A stretch of 64,000 nucleotides of DNA, from contig JAFRAT010000001.1 of NCBI GenBank assembly GCA_017405305.1, positions 1-64,000 on the forward strand. Reading direction: 5' to 3'. A program made the position numbers and the translations under genes. The notes under the pieces are model-generated. The model saw only the letters and a list, made by a program, of their open reading frames with translations, made no database searches and was not told the origin of the DNA. Origin of the DNA: Aeriscardovia sp. (lineage in GTDB: Bacteria; Actinomycetota; Actinomycetes; Actinomycetales; Bifidobacteriaceae). Positions within the stretch are counted from its first letter, which is position 1; each line of letters opens with the position of its first letter. Positions 26,485-36,757 of the stretch are shown here, piece after piece.

Positions 26485-28008
26485 TCACTTGGCGGCTTGG
26501 GCGTCGTCGGCGGCGACGTCGTCGGCGTCACCGCTCTGCACGTCGGAGACGGCCGACGAGGCCAGCGGGACGACCTTGCGACCTTCCTTCTTATAGGCCT
26601 TGACGACTTCGGACAGCGTGCTGCCCCTGCCTTTGAGCTCGTTCTTGTAGGCTTTGATGGCCTTCGGGTCTTCGATGTCGACGCCGGCGGTCTGGAGGAC
26701 GGCGACCGTGCGTTTGCTCGGCCTGTTGATGTAGTACACAACGCCGGCGATGACGGCGACGCACACGCCGATGGCGAAGGTCTCCAGCGTGAACTGGAAC
26801 ATCATGTATGCGGAAACGATGAGCGCGAGAATCGGGAAGGTGTAGCCGCCAGGCAGCTTGAAGCCGTTGCCAGGGCATTTTCCGGTGTGCTTGAAATAGA
26901 TCACCGAAATGATGCTCGGCACGTACTGGACGAAGGAGGCGAACACGAGCATGTTGACCAGGGTGTCGTAGCTCTGGGTGGCTAGGCAGCAGGCCACGAT
27001 GATGGTGATGGCGACCGCGGCCCACGGGGAGCCGTACTTGTTGGTCTTGGTCAGGCCGTTCGGCAGGAAGCGGTGCGGGCGGGCCGCGAGGGAAGCCAGG
27101 TTCAGCGGGGAGCTGAAGCTGATGGAGAAGCCGACGCCGAAGATGGAGACGAGCATGCCCAGGGCGATGACGACGTAGCCCCACTCGCCCACGGCATCCT
27201 TGAAGGCAATGGCGACCGGCAGATCGTAGTTGACGATGCTCGAGCCGACGATGCCGATGGCGAAGAGGGCCATCAGGGAGTACAGCGCCGTGCAGGTGAT
27301 CATGACGGCGATGAGGACCTTCGGGACGTTCTTCTCGGGGTGGTTCATCTTGGAAGCCATGATCGGGATGAAGTTGAAGCCGGTGTACATGTAGAAGACG
27401 TCGGCGAATGCCTCGCCGAAGTGGTGGAAGAACCCGCCGGCGCTGGTGGCCGCGGCCGGGATGACCGGGCTGAAGTTCTGCTTGTGCAGGAAGAACGCGC
27501 CCACGATGATGAAGAGCACGATGATGGCGATCTTCGCGGTGGAAGAGATGTTGTTGACCCAGGTGACCAGGGTGTCGCCGAAGAGGTTGATGATACCGAA
27601 GAGGACAATCAGCGTGATGGCTGACCACACGGCGACCCTGTGATCGCGGAAGACCGGGAAGAAGCCGCCGAGCGTGATGAAGAACGCGACCGACTCGGCC
27701 GCGATGGTGCAGGTGCCGAGGAACCAAATGAAAATGCCGACCTCGTAGCCGGTGAGATTGCCGAAGGCCTTCGCCGAGGAGAGCCAGGCGGCATCAGGGC
27801 CGGTGAAGCGGGACGCCAGATCAGCGAAGCACAACGCGACCATCGTGACGGCCACCGCCGCGGCGATGATCACCAAAACGGATGTCAGATCCATGAACCC
27901 GTAAATCGTCTGAATCAAAAGAAAAGCACCGGAACCGATCACGCTGTTGACGCCCAAAAGGAACACGGACCCAAAACTTAACTTTTTCGTATCTGCATCG
28001 GAAGCCAT
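26485..28008 (-). CDS. APC-family amino acid permease
   Basis: 507 residues from ATG 28008; AGGAGGGT precedes it at the usual spacing, so the frame extension to 28026 is dismissed. About twelve membrane segments with the APC opening SVFLLGVNSVIGSGAFLL (helix 1 with the broken GSGAF centre). Members exchange or import amino acids or amines across the membrane; the substrate cannot be read here. A hydrophilic C-terminal tail of about 70 residues follows the last helix. Monocistronic by position, with its own terminator. Confidence 0.87.
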   Translation of the reverse strand: MASDADTKKLSFGSVFLLGVNSVIGSGAFLLIQTIYGFMDLTSVLVIIAAAVAVTMVALCFADLASRFTGPDAAWLSSAKAFGNLTGYEVGIFIWFLGTCTIAAESVAFFITLGGFFPVFRDHRVAVWSAITLIVLFGIINLFGDTLVTWVNNISSTAKIAIIVLFIIVGAFFLHKQNFSPVIPAAATSAGGFFHHFGEAFADVFYMYTGFNFIPIMASKMNHPEKNVPKVLIAVMITCTALYSLMALFAIGIVGSSIVNYDLPVAIAFKDAVGEWGYVVIALGMLVSIFGVGFSISFSSPLNLASLAARPHRFLPNGLTKTNKYGSPWAAVAITIIVACCLATQSYDTLVNMLVFASFVQYVPSIISVIYFKHTGKCPGNGFKLPGGYTFPILALIVSAYMMFQFTLETFAIGVCVAVIAGVVYYINRPSKRTVAVLQTAGVDIEDPKAIKAYKNELKGRGSTLSEVVKAYKKEGRKVVPLASSAVSDVQSGDADDVAADDAQAAK

Positions 28009-28173
28009 GCTACCCTCCTTTTCCATGCAGTGCGGTCGTCCTTGACCGCACCCGTCCCATCATAGGTTCACGGCGGCAAGAAACAACCGTCGAACCCGCC
28101 AGGGCCTCGCCCCGCCTGATCGGGGCGCGCGGGAGGACGCGCGCGCTTCACTTATTCACCTCTCCGACTGCTT

Positions 28174-28485
28174 TCAACCCTTCATTTGCTCGTAGATGCG
28201 CCTGCATTCGGGGCACAGCGGGTAATCCTTCGGATTGTGCTTGGGCACCCACACCTTGCCGCACAGCGCAACGACCGGACGTCCGGTCAGGCGCGACTGC
28301 AGCATCTTGTCGCGGGACACGTAGTGCGAGTAACGGTCGGCACCGCCGTCGTCCTTGAGCGGGACGGCCTTCTCCTCCGGTTTGTCGAGCACGGCGGCGG
28401 AGCCATCCGGCTTGCGGCCGACGTCCGCGTCATCAAAAACGTCCACTCCTGGCCTCCGAACCTCCGAACGATACTTCCCATTCAC
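28174..28485 (-). CDS. DUF3039 domain protein (zinc-ribbon-like)
   Basis: 103 residues from GTG 28485. The C-terminal half carries a putative metal-binding pair, C in VALCGKVW and CPEC near the end, with the conserved RYSHYVSRDKML and TGRPVVALCGK segments of DUF3039, an actinobacterial family of unknown function. The N-terminal 45 residues look disordered. GTG was chosen because a perfect -10 TATAAT lies exactly seven bases upstream, suggesting a leaderless mRNA. Divergent from the coiled-coil gene at 28587. Confidence 0.75.
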   Translation of the reverse strand: MNGKYRSEVRRPGVDVFDDADVGRKPDGSAAVLDKPEEKAVPLKDDGGADRYSHYVSRDKMLQSRLTGRPVVALCGKVWVPKHNPKDYPLCPECRRIYEQMKG

Positions 28486-28492
28486 GCTCCTT

Positions 28493-28498
28493 ATTATA
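28493..28498 (-). promoter_or_regulatory. -10 element of a probable leaderless transcript
   Basis: Perfect TATAAT on the minus strand, seven bases before the GTG at 28485. The spacer AAGGAGC resembles a ribosome-binding site but is one base from the start codon, too close for the usual role. The -35 region is weak. Confidence 0.55.
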
Positions 28499-28586
28499 AG
28501 CGAAGAAGCCATCGTCGCGAAAGACTGCGATACTGAAAGAAAGAACAGGAAGACGGTTCGTCGGTTTTCGATAGACGGGAGTCAGC

Positions 28587-29216
28587 ATGAGCACCACGGG
28601 CGAAGCGAGGATTTCGAATTTCAGCGCGACGGCGGGCGGCGCGGAGAAGAAGCAGGGCGACCGACCCGCTCCCCAGGCCGAGTTCACGACGGCCTTCGAC
28701 CTCATCGACGACATGCAGCGGATGCTGGACGACTCCAAGCCGGTCGTCTTCTCGCCGAACCTCGTCAAGGTGGACCGCGGCGAGTTCGCCGACTACCTCG
28801 ACGAACTGAAGAAGGTCCTGCCGGTCCAGCTCGAGCGCGCCTCCGCCTTGATGCGCGAATCGGAGCACCGCCTGCAGCAGGCCAACGACAAATCCGATTC
28901 CATTCTGCGCAACGCGCGCGCGCAGGCCGACCAGATCATCCAGAAGGCCAACGAGCAGGCGGACTTCCTGGCGGGCCACCAGAACGTCATCGCCATCGCC
29001 ACCGAGAAGGCGCAGGGCATCGTGGAGACCGCGCAGGCCCAGGCGGACAAGATCACCGCCGGAGCCAATGAGTACTCGGCCACGATGCTCACAGGCCTGG
29101 GCGAGGAACTGAGCAAGCTCCAGCGCGACGTCAACGGCGGCCTCACCGTCCTGCAGAGCCGCCAGCAGGAAGCAACGGCCCGCCTGCGCGGCGCCGACGG
29201 CGGATCGGCCGACTGA
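28587..29216 (+). CDS. DivIVA-like coiled-coil cell-division/septum protein
   Basis: 209 residues, acidic and almost entirely helical after residue 35. A long coiled coil (about 70-195) is rich in Ala, Gln and Glu with heptad-like repeats (ANDKSDSILRNARAQADQII, later EKAQGIVETAQAQADKI). No membrane segment. Proteins of this type upstream of DUF177-rpmF-rnc in actinobacteria resemble DivIVA/SepIVA, cytoplasmic scaffolds for septal or polar wall growth. GGGAG five bases upstream supports the start. Its stop overlaps a possible start of the DUF177 frame. Confidence 0.72.
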   Translation: MSTTGEARISNFSATAGGAEKKQGDRPAPQAEFTTAFDLIDDMQRMLDDSKPVVFSPNLVKVDRGEFADYLDELKKVLPVQLERASALMRESEHRLQQANDKSDSILRNARAQADQIIQKANEQADFLAGHQNVIAIATEKAQGIVETAQAQADKITAGANEYSATMLTGLGEELSKLQRDVNGGLTVLQSRQQEATARLRGADGGSAD

Positions 29217-29302
29217 TGGCGAACGCAGGCGGCCCGACAGAAGCGGCGGGAACGACCAGGCCGCAGGCGCGCGGCGGAACAAACGACAAGAAAGGCGAAA
29301 CA

Positions 29303-29941
29303 ATGAGCACGACACAGGACAAGCACCCCGGCCGGTCGCGATGGGCGGTCTCCGTCGCCCAGACGGTGGGCCGGCCCGGCGAGACGCAGGAGTTGGACGC
29401 CGTCTTCCCCGCGCCCAGCGGCGTCGGCGACGACTTCTACGGCCTGCCCGAGGATTCCGATGTCCATGTCGTGGGCGCTTTGGATTCGCTTGTCGACGGG
29501 CTGATGTTCCAGGGCACGGCCAGCGCGCGGATCGTCGGCCGGTGCGCGCGCTGTCTCAAGGACGTTTCCCATGACGCCATGATCGATCTGTCGGCATTCA
29601 TGCCGGTGGCCGTCTCAAGGGCCGCGGAAAACGATCGGCTGGGCCGCGGTTCCAAGGCCAGCGAGACGCTCGTCGACGAGATGGACGAGGCCGAGGACGT
29701 CTATCCGCTGACGGGCGGCGGCGAGTTCGCCGATTTCGAGGCGCTGCTGCGCGACGCTTTCATCCAGGCCCTGCCCTTCACGCCCCTGTGCTCGCCGGAC
29801 TGCAAGGGCCTGTGCCCGCAGTGCGGAATCGACCTCAACAAGAACCCGGATCATCGCCATGAGGCGCATGACACACGCTGGGACGCCTTGGAAAGCCTCA
29901 GGGAGCGGTTGGAAAGACAGGCCGGCGCCACAGGCGAATGA
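29303..29941 (+). CDS. DUF177/YceD family protein
   Basis: 212 residues from ATG 29303 (AAAGGC upstream); the frame is open back to ATG 29216, which overlaps the previous stop, so a longer coupled form is possible. The signature is the cysteine-rich end: CSPDCKGLCPQCGIDLN, four cysteines that likely bind zinc, preceded by an acidic FEALLRDAFIQALPF segment. YceD proteins are linked to large-subunit rRNA metabolism (23S precursor) and are typically encoded before rpmF, exactly as here. Confidence 0.85.
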   Translation: MSTTQDKHPGRSRWAVSVAQTVGRPGETQELDAVFPAPSGVGDDFYGLPEDSDVHVVGALDSLVDGLMFQGTASARIVGRCARCLKDVSHDAMIDLSAFMPVAVSRAAENDRLGRGSKASETLVDEMDEAEDVYPLTGGGEFADFEALLRDAFIQALPFTPLCSPDCKGLCPQCGIDLNKNPDHRHEAHDTRWDALESLRERLERQAGATGE

Positions 29942-29966
29942 CAAATTCCAGCGGCTGCGCTAGACT
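29938..29966 (+). promoter_or_regulatory. Promoter for rpmF-rnc
   Basis: -35 ATGACA (29938-29943, 5/6 to consensus), 17-base spacer, -10 TAGACT (29961-29966). The -35 overlaps the DUF177 stop codon, giving rpmF an internal promoter about 40 bases upstream of its start. Confidence 0.5.
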
Positions 29967-30011
29967 GGCGGAGGCTTAAGCTACCACATCGATCGAGATA
30001 GAGGGCATATC

Positions 30012-30206
30012 ATGGCACTGCCAAAGTACAAGACGTCGCGCGCCAACACTCATACGCGCCGTTCGGCATGGAAGGCATCGGCCGCTCAGACCGTTGTCTG
30101 CCCGAACTGCGGAGCCGCAATGCTTCCGCATCTGGCTTGCCCAAGCTGCGGGGCATGGCGCGGCCATGTGTACGCCAAGGCCGTCAAGCCGGGCATGCGC
30201 AACTGA
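30012..30206 (+). CDS. rpmF: 50S ribosomal protein L32
   Basis: 64 residues, the family length. Basic N-terminus ([20 protein letters not shown]) and two CxxC knuckles, CPNCG and CPSCG, so this is the zinc-binding form of L32 rather than the zinc-free paralogue. GAGGG precedes the ATG by seven bases. A strong terminator follows, so rnc downstream depends on read-through or its own start signals. Confidence 0.96.
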   Translation: MALPKYKTSRANTHTRRSAWKASAAQTVVCPNCGAAMLPHLACPSCGAWRGHVYAKAVKPGMRN

Positions 30207-30233
30207 CCGCCGTCCGCTGGACCGCGTCACCGA

Positions 30234-30266
30234 CCCTGCCATCGACGGGTGGCGGGGTTTTTTATT
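30234..30266 (+). terminator. Intrinsic terminator after rpmF
   Basis: Eight-base stem (30234-30241 with 30250-30257, one G-T pair), eight-base loop, then six T bases and TATT. Good rho-independent terminator. Confidence 0.8.
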
Positions 30267-30331
30267 ACCTTTCCGCAACCGATTTTTCGCCGCCCGGGGG
30301 CATCCCGCCGAGGCGGCCGACAAGGAACGCC

Positions 30332-31207
30332 ATGGCACATAGCACCGATCGACAGAGCCTCGAACATCTGAGGCGGCAGCAGGCCGCCCCCATCGAACCG
30401 GAGAGGAGGCGCAAGCGGCGCCGCCGCAAGGACAACAAAAGCAACCATTACGGTTTCGTCATGGACAACGGCGACGCGCTGTTGGCCGCGCTGGGAACGG
30501 ACCTCGAGCCGGGGCTGCTCGTCCACGCGCTCACCCACCGCTCCTTCGCGCACGAGAACCCCGGGTTGCCTAACAACGAGCGGTTGGAATTCCTCGGCGA
30601 TGCGGTGCTCGAATTCGTCGTCACCGAGACCATGTACGAACAGTACCCGGACTGGCCGGAAGGGCATCTGGCGAAGATGCGGGCCAAAGCCGTCTCGGAA
30701 GGCTCCTTGGCAGCCATCGGCCGCTCGAAGCTCCATCTGGGGCCTTACATCCTGCTGGGCAATGGCGAAGCCAAAGACAGCGGCCGGGACAAGGATTCAC
30801 TGCTGTGCGACACGGTGGAGGCCCTCATCGGCGCGGCCTTCGTGGCGCATGGCATCGACGGGGCGCGTCCGGTCGTCCACCGCCTCCTGGACGACACCCT
30901 CGCGAAGGTCGCCAAGGAAGGCCCGGCGCTCGACTGGAAAACGTCGCTCGTCGTTCTCAGCCACCAGCTCGACATCGCCGAGCCGACGTACCGCATGGAG
31001 GTTGATGGCGACCTGACAGCGCCGACGTTCACCGCCCACGTGCTGCTCGACACCGGCACCGACCGGCAGCGCGAAGTAGCCAGCGCCACGGGCCCCAGCA
31101 AGCGCAAAGCGCAGTTGGCGGCGGCCAGGGAAGCCTACCTGCTCCTGTCCAAAGACAAGGACGCCGACAAGCAGGCCGACGATTCCGCGGCCTGCGGCAA
31201 GCAGTAA
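30332..31207 (+). CDS. rnc: Ribonuclease III
   Basis: 291 residues from ATG 30332 with AAGGAACG upstream; the frame is open further 5' over rpmF but without meaning. Cleaves double-stranded RNA in rRNA precursors. The catalytic signature NERLEFLGDAVLEF is intact, with the second acidic segment in DTVEALIGAAFVAHG, and a C-terminal dsRNA-binding domain with GPSKRKAQLAAAREAY. The first 45 residues are a very basic extension (RRRKRRRRKDNK) longer than in E. coli. Convergent with the ABC-F gene. Confidence 0.94.
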   Translation: MAHSTDRQSLEHLRRQQAAPIEPERRRKRRRRKDNKSNHYGFVMDNGDALLAALGTDLEPGLLVHALTHRSFAHENPGLPNNERLEFLGDAVLEFVVTETMYEQYPDWPEGHLAKMRAKAVSEGSLAAIGRSKLHLGPYILLGNGEAKDSGRDKDSLLCDTVEALIGAAFVAHGIDGARPVVHRLLDDTLAKVAKEGPALDWKTSLVVLSHQLDIAEPTYRMEVDGDLTAPTFTAHVLLDTGTDRQREVASATGPSKRKAQLAAAREAYLLLSKDKDADKQADDSAACGKQ

Positions 31208-31299
31208 ACAGCGGCAATAGTTCCCGCCGAGCATCCCGCGCGTCCGTCCCCGGAGAAGGACGCCGGGCGTGGAGCCGGCTATAGAGCCTTGCACGCTGA

Positions 31300-33213
31300 T
31301 CAGCTCTCGAGGAACTCCCCCAGTTCGATCCATTCGGACTCGAGGCTTTCGGACTGCGCGTCGACGTCCTGCAGCTCGGCCGTAATCCGGCCCAGCTCCT
31401 CGTAGTCGTTCTTCTCCGCCTGCGCGGCCATTCGGCTTTCCAGGTCCCGTTTCCGGTCGCGGAGCTTGGCCAGCTTGCGCTCGATAGCCGTGACGCGTTT
31501 GCGGGCGGCGTACTTGCGCCGGCGCGTCTCCTTGCCATCGTCAGCCATGGCCGGAGCAGACGCCCCGAGAATCGCGTTCGCGGACTGCCCGGGCCTCCCG
31601 CCTGCCGCGGCCAGCAGGTTGGCGACGCCGATGCCCGTCTGGCCTGGTTCAGGAACGCCTTCGGCCGCGCGGAAACCCTCGTGCTTGCGGCGGGCGGCCA
31701 CGAGGCCGAGGTACTCGTCCACGCCGCCAGGCAAATGGCGGATCTTGCCGTCCATCAGGGCGAACTGCTGATCGGTGACGCGCTCCAGCAAGTAGCGGTC
31801 GTGGGACACGACGATGAGCGTGCCGGCCCAGCTGTCGAGCAGATCCTCCATGACGCCGAGCATGTCGATGTCGAAATCATTGCCCGGCTCGTCGAGGACG
31901 AGCACGTTCGGTTCACTCAGCAAGACGAGCATGAGCTGCATCCTCCGCTTCTGGCCGCCGGACAGGTCGCGCACGGGCGTCATCATCTGCGCCGGATCAA
32001 AGCCCAGACGCTCGAGCAGAGCGGCCGGCGAATAGTCTTTGCCGTCGATGGTGTACGAGGAATGGTAGCGCGTCAACACTTCGGCGACTTTGGCGTCGCC
32101 CAAGGCTTCCACCTCGTCCAGCCGCTGGGAGAGCACAGCGAAATGCACCGTCTTGCCGATCTTCACGCGGCCGGACGTCGGCTGGACGGACCCGTCGATA
32201 AGGCCCAGGAGCGTGGACTTGCCGGCGCCATTGGCACCCACGATGCCGAAACGGTCGCCCGGGCCGATGATCCAGTCGAGATGGTCGATGACCATGCGTT
32301 TCAGACCGGTGTCGCCGATCCCGTACTCCTTCGTGACATCCTTCAGGCGCACCACGTCCTTTCCTAGACGGGAAGCGGCCATAGCCTTGAGCTCCAACGA
32401 TTCGCGCACCGGCGGCACGTCGGCGATGAGGGCCTTCGCCTCCTTGACGTGGAACTTCTGCTTAGTGGCCCGAGCGCGGGCGCCGCGCGTCAGCCAAGCG
32501 AGCTCCTTGCGCGCCAAATTGCGCCGCCGCTCCTCGGTGATGCGCGCCTGCCGATCACGCTCGACACGCTGCATGATGTACGCGGAATAACCACCCTCGA
32601 ACGGGTCGATGACGCCGTCGTGGACCTCCCACATACTGGTGCACACCTCGTCGAGAAACCAACGGTCATGCGTGACGACCAGCAGAGCGCCGGAACCGGC
32701 GGCCCAGCGGTTCTCCAAATGTTCGGCGAGCCAGTGGATAGTGGCGACGTCGAGATGGTTGGTCGGCTCGTCAAGAGCGAGGATATCCCAATCCTGCAGC
32801 AGCAGACGCGCAAGGTCGGCGCGGCGGCGCTGGCCGCCCGACAAGTCGCAAATCTTCGAATCCAAGGGAACATCGGCCAGCAAAGTCTGGACGATATCCC
32901 GCGAGCGCGGGTCGGACGCCCACTCGTGATCCTCTCGGCTCTCCAAGGCCTCCTGGCGAACGGTCGCGTCGCCGTCCAGTTGGTCGCGCTGGCCCAGCAC
33001 GCCCATCGTCAGTCCGCCTCGACGGTTGACACGGCCGTCATCCGGCGCCATCCGCCCCGACAGCAGCTTGAGAAGCGTGGACTTGCCACCGCCGTTGCGG
33101 CCAACAATGCCGATGCGGTCGCCCTCCGACACGCCCTGCGTCACATCAGTGAAAACGGTTTTCGTCGCATAGGACAACGACAGGTGCTCGCACCCCAGAT
33201 CGAAAACAGGCAT
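31300..33213 (-). CDS. ABC-F family ATPase (Uup-like)
   Basis: 637 residues from ATG 33213; a GTG at 33225 directly after GGGAGGA is an alternative. Two ABC modules without membrane domain: Walker [10 protein letters not shown] and [16 protein letters not shown] with [11 protein letters not shown] in the first, GANGAGKST and [16 protein letters not shown] with [11 protein letters not shown] in the second. The usual T of DEPTN is G in module 2. The C-terminus (about 560-637) is a charged coiled coil ([18 protein letters not shown]), as in Uup, which binds DNA or ribosomes. Ribosome-linked function is inference from the family. It is the second ABC-F gene in this window, after ettA. Confidence 0.88.
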   Translation of the reverse strand: MPVFDLGCEHLSLSYATKTVFTDVTQGVSEGDRIGIVGRNGGGKSTLLKLLSGRMAPDDGRVNRRGGLTMGVLGQRDQLDGDATVRQEALESREDHEWASDPRSRDIVQTLLADVPLDSKICDLSGGQRRRADLARLLLQDWDILALDEPTNHLDVATIHWLAEHLENRWAAGSGALLVVTHDRWFLDEVCTSMWEVHDGVIDPFEGGYSAYIMQRVERDRQARITEERRRNLARKELAWLTRGARARATKQKFHVKEAKALIADVPPVRESLELKAMAASRLGKDVVRLKDVTKEYGIGDTGLKRMVIDHLDWIIGPGDRFGIVGANGAGKSTLLGLIDGSVQPTSGRVKIGKTVHFAVLSQRLDEVEALGDAKVAEVLTRYHSSYTIDGKDYSPAALLERLGFDPAQMMTPVRDLSGGQKRRMQLMLVLLSEPNVLVLDEPGNDFDIDMLGVMEDLLDSWAGTLIVVSHDRYLLERVTDQQFALMDGKIRHLPGGVDEYLGLVAARRKHEGFRAAEGVPEPGQTGIGVANLLAAAGGRPGQSANAILGASAPAMADDGKETRRRKYAARKRVTAIERKLAKLRDRKRDLESRMAAQAEKNDYEELGRITAELQDVDAQSESLESEWIELGEFLES

Positions 33214-33310
33214 ACGGCTTCCCACTCCTCCCTTTTCGCACCTTCTTTTCCTCCCCGCCCCTCGACTCTACCGCCGTGGCCTGTCCCAAACGTTTTATAG
33301 GCTCGCAGGC

Positions 33311-34891
33311 ATGGAAAGCATCATGCCACCGGAATCCCTCCATAGCCTCGCGTCCCGGCTGAGCCTCTACGACTCCGCCACGCGCTCGCAGACGCCGTTC
33401 GTCCCCCTCGTCCCCGGCGAAGTGAGCATGTACGTCTGCGGCGCCACCGTCCAGAGTTCCCCGCACATCGGGCACATGCGCGCGGCCGTCGCCTTCGACG
33501 TGCTGCGCCGATGGATGGAGAAACTCGGCTACCGAGTCTTTTTCGTGCGCAACGTGACCGACATCGACGACAAAATCCTGGCCAAGGCCAAGGAAGCCGG
33601 CCAGAAGTGGTGGGCACGCGCCTATCACTACGAATGCGAGTTCACCAGCGCCTACGAAACTTTGGGCGTCCTGCCGCCCACCTACGAACCACGCGCCACG
33701 GGCCACATGATCGACATGATCCAGCTCGTCCAGCGGCTCATCGACCGCGGGCACGCCTACGTCATCGAGAACCCCGACGGCACGCCCAGCGGCAACGTGT
33801 ATTTCGACGTCAGCTCCTGGCCGGAGTACGGCGAACTAACACACCAGAAGACCGGCACCCTGCCAGACGATGCCGACGAAGCGGCCGCGCGCAAGGTGGC
33901 CCCGTCCATCGACGGCGCCGCAACCGGAAAGACCGACAGGTACAACCCCGCCGACGAGGATGCCGCTGGTAAGAGGGACCCGCGCGACTTCGCCCTGTGG
34001 AAAGCCGCCAAGCCCACCGAGCCCGACGACGCAAACTGGCCAGCGCCCTTCGGCAAAGGCCGCCCGGGCTGGCACCTGGAGTGCTCCGCCATGAGCCACC
34101 GCTACCTCGGCGACGACTTCGATATCCACGGCGGCGGCCTCGACCTGCGCTTCCCGCACCACGAGAACGAGATGGCGCAGTCCCGCGCAGCCGGATGGGG
34201 TTTCGCCCACCGCTGGATGCACTCCGCCTGGGTCACCCAGAAGGGCGAAAAAATGAGCAAGTCCCTGGGCAACGGCCTGTCCGTGGGCCAGGTGCTCGCT
34301 AACCATTCCGCCTGGGTCGCCCGCTACGCGCTCGCCAGCGTGCACTACCGCTCGATGCTCGAGTGGAGCGCCGATTCCCTCGACGAAGCCGAGGCCGCGA
34401 GCGCTCGCGTGCGCAACTTCCTGGCGTCTGCGGAGCGGTTCGCCGGCGGCCAGCCGTCGCGCGAGGAAGTCGTTTCCTTCCCCGCCGTCGAGCTGCCGGC
34501 TGCTTTCAGCGACGCCATGAACGACGACGTCAACGTGTCCGGAGCGTTGGCAGCCGTGTTCGGCGCTATTCGCGACGGCAACTCCCTTATTGCCGACGAC
34601 AGGCTGTCCGATGCGCCGGCTGTGGCTCGGATTCTGCTGCAGACGCGCGCTATGCTCGACGTCTTCGGCCTCGATCCGCTTGACCCGCGGTGGGCTGGCG
34701 TCGAGTCCGGTTCCCGCGGCTCCGCCGAGCGCGACGCTCTGGACGCGCTCGTCTCCCGTCGGCTCGAAGCCCGCGCGCGGGCCCGCCGCGACCATGACTT
34801 CGCCACGGCCGATGCTATCCGCGGCGAACTCGCCGGCTCGGGTATCGCCATCAAGGACGGCGATACCGGCTCCACGTGGGAACTGAAGTAA
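33311..34891 (+). CDS. cysS: Cysteinyl-tRNA synthetase
   Basis: 526 residues. Class I synthetase: HIGH-type motif as PHIGHM, KMSKS in [11 protein letters not shown], the zinc-site cysteine in YVCGATVQ, and the WHLECSAM and [14 protein letters not shown] blocks. Length is slightly above the usual because of an insertion around residues 180-215 (acidic/Ala-rich). It was checked against MshC, the related mycothiol ligase, which is much shorter. A strong terminator follows. Divergent from the ABC-F gene. Confidence 0.95.
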   Translation: MESIMPPESLHSLASRLSLYDSATRSQTPFVPLVPGEVSMYVCGATVQSSPHIGHMRAAVAFDVLRRWMEKLGYRVFFVRNVTDIDDKILAKAKEAGQKWWARAYHYECEFTSAYETLGVLPPTYEPRATGHMIDMIQLVQRLIDRGHAYVIENPDGTPSGNVYFDVSSWPEYGELTHQKTGTLPDDADEAAARKVAPSIDGAATGKTDRYNPADEDAAGKRDPRDFALWKAAKPTEPDDANWPAPFGKGRPGWHLECSAMSHRYLGDDFDIHGGGLDLRFPHHENEMAQSRAAGWGFAHRWMHSAWVTQKGEKMSKSLGNGLSVGQVLANHSAWVARYALASVHYRSMLEWSADSLDEAEAASARVRNFLASAERFAGGQPSREEVVSFPAVELPAAFSDAMNDDVNVSGALAAVFGAIRDGNSLIADDRLSDAPAVARILLQTRAMLDVFGLDPLDPRWAGVESGSRGSAERDALDALVSRRLEARARARRDHDFATADAIRGELAGSGIAIKDGDTGSTWELK

Positions 34892-34911
34892 GACGCCGGC
34901 GGTCTCAGCAC

Positions 34912-34953
34912 AAAAGGCGCGCTTTCGCACTGAAACGGGAGCGCGCCTTTTTG
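34912..34953 (+). terminator. Intrinsic terminator after cysS
   Basis: Twelve-base arms (34912-34923 and 34940-34951), AAAAGGCGCGCT with its exact complement, a 16-base loop, and a T-run that continues the second arm. Because the arms begin in A and end in T it can work in both directions. Confidence 0.85.
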
Positions 34954-36757
34954 GTTCTTTACCAACCTGTCAGGAAGGGAACGGTGTCTTATAACCGGTC
35001 CTAGGCGTTGCTTGCAAAACTGTAAGGAACGACGGAATCAGCAGGAGGCGGCCTGGCTCGTGTTCCCTTGGGGATGCGGTCAACCGCGGAAAGAGCGCCT
35101 AAGCATCCCGGCTGCGGCCATGCGCGATGAAGAAGAACGGCGAAAGGAATGCTGGCCGCCAGATAGTGATGCCCGTCCTGCGGGCGGAGCCGGCCAGAAG
35201 AATCCGGAAGGCCACGCGGCCGAAGGAGCGAACGCCTGGCTGTTCTGGCTGTTGGGGCTAAGGGGAGCAGGACCCGGAGCCGAAAGCGTAGGCCGCTGGT
35301 TTCCATGAGCGGACGAGGAGCGAGACGCGGAACCTGGTTTGTCTGCCGGAATCCGGGCGGACGCTCGGAAGGCATGGCCGGCACCGCTTTTGAAGCGCGT
35401 CATACAGGCGCGCCGCGCTGGGCACGGAGCGCAGAACGAGGATGCCGGAATAGACTCTGCCGCATGGGAGGCCCGAAGCCCGACCCGACGAGGATCAGGG
35501 CCGAATCGGGATTCCAAAGACACCGTTTTTTTTGCCATGGTTCTCTTTACCAACTCCAATAGGCAGCAAACGCAATGAAAATGTTTATATTTCTCCTGTG
35601 GAAAAGTCGATGAAAGGCCAAGAAAGCGTGCATACCCTGTTGCCGACTTTGCACGGAAGGAAGCGATCTACCATGCTGGCCGTATGCATAAACCAATGGA
35701 TGATCATCAAACCTATAATCGGCTGCAGGCGGACCTGCTGACCCGCTAATGACGGTAAAGCGCCTGCAGCATATACCGAGTACGTAGGGGTTCCCAATGC
35801 TACGCGCATCCGGTGTGGCATGCACGCAACCAGTCGAGGACGGATTCATCATCGGTCCTGGTTCACGCCAACAAATCGTTTCAACCGCTCCCGGGAAAGA
35901 GCATGTTCGCATCCTGCATTGGTTCCTCACAGCACGAACAGGACGGGAGACGGCAAGGACAATCCGCAATGGGGAAACGAGCCGCTAATCGGTGACGGTT
36001 TTAGAGACATGGGCATGGCCTTGATCATCGGCGTGGCGTTCCATACGAAAGCAACCGGCTATATGCCGCAAACGTCTGGCGAGACAAACGAGGAAACGCA
36101 CAGAGACCAAGCCGCTCCGGCATCGCTCCCCGGCCGGCTCGAGGAAACCGTCTCGCAGCCGGCCATTCGCCTCTGGACAAACAGGCCCGCCGCATTCCCG
36201 CGCTGTTAGCCGTGCCGCAAATATTCTTCCAAACGCATTGCCAATCCTGGCAAACGTATTCTTTGGCACGTGGATGGGACGAACGTTGACCGGGCAAGCC
36301 GTATGCCGTTTTCAGCCCGTTTCCATCGGGGTTAGCTTCATCACGGCGAAATAAATTAAACGTTTATTGGTGCCAAAAGCTGCTATCGCAATCATCGCTT
36401 TGCTTCTCGCTTGCAGCGTGTTTTGCTTTTCTCGCCGATGCGAACCTATGGCCGCCGGTTATTTCGTTTTCGTGGCGCTTTTGCGGATTGTCGTAAACAC
36501 GGCAGACGCTCGTTTTTCGTTCCAACGCCACGGAAAAGCTTCGAGCACGCTGGTGTCGGCGACTTCATCATTCCCGCGTCTAGAGCAGCATGGGAAATCA
36601 ACACGCTCCTTTTGCACACGCTATCAATCACGATGACGGTTCCGCTGCGTTTCAGCTTCGCACACTGGCAGTCGCCATAATTCTCCTTGCATCCGGCCAA
36701 TCACGCCGTAGCGCGACTCTCCTCTCAAAATAAACCGTTGGCGATAGACTGAAGGGC
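34954..36757. other. 1.8 kb stretch without a supported gene
   Basis: No convincing coding frame. Base composition is visibly less GC-rich from about 35530 on than in the flanking genes. Short protein-like islands occur in different frames (for example 35655-35750, reading ADFARKEAIYHAGRMHKPMD up to a stop; 36367-36480, a hydrophobic start KAAIAIIALLLACSVFCF), which suggests decayed genes, but none could be assigned. The end contains the ffh -10 element. Confidence 0.5.
36745..36750 (+). promoter_or_regulatory. -10 element of a probable leaderless ffh transcript
   Basis: TAGACT lies exactly seven bases before the ffh ATG. GAAGGG within the spacer is near the start codon and may act as a weak ribosome-binding site if transcription begins earlier. 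No clear -35 is seen. Confidence 0.5.

Noticed and set aside
28105-28130. Terminator between the DUF3039 and APC genes
   Set aside because: The CGCCCCG/CGGGGCG stem has no T-run on either strand.
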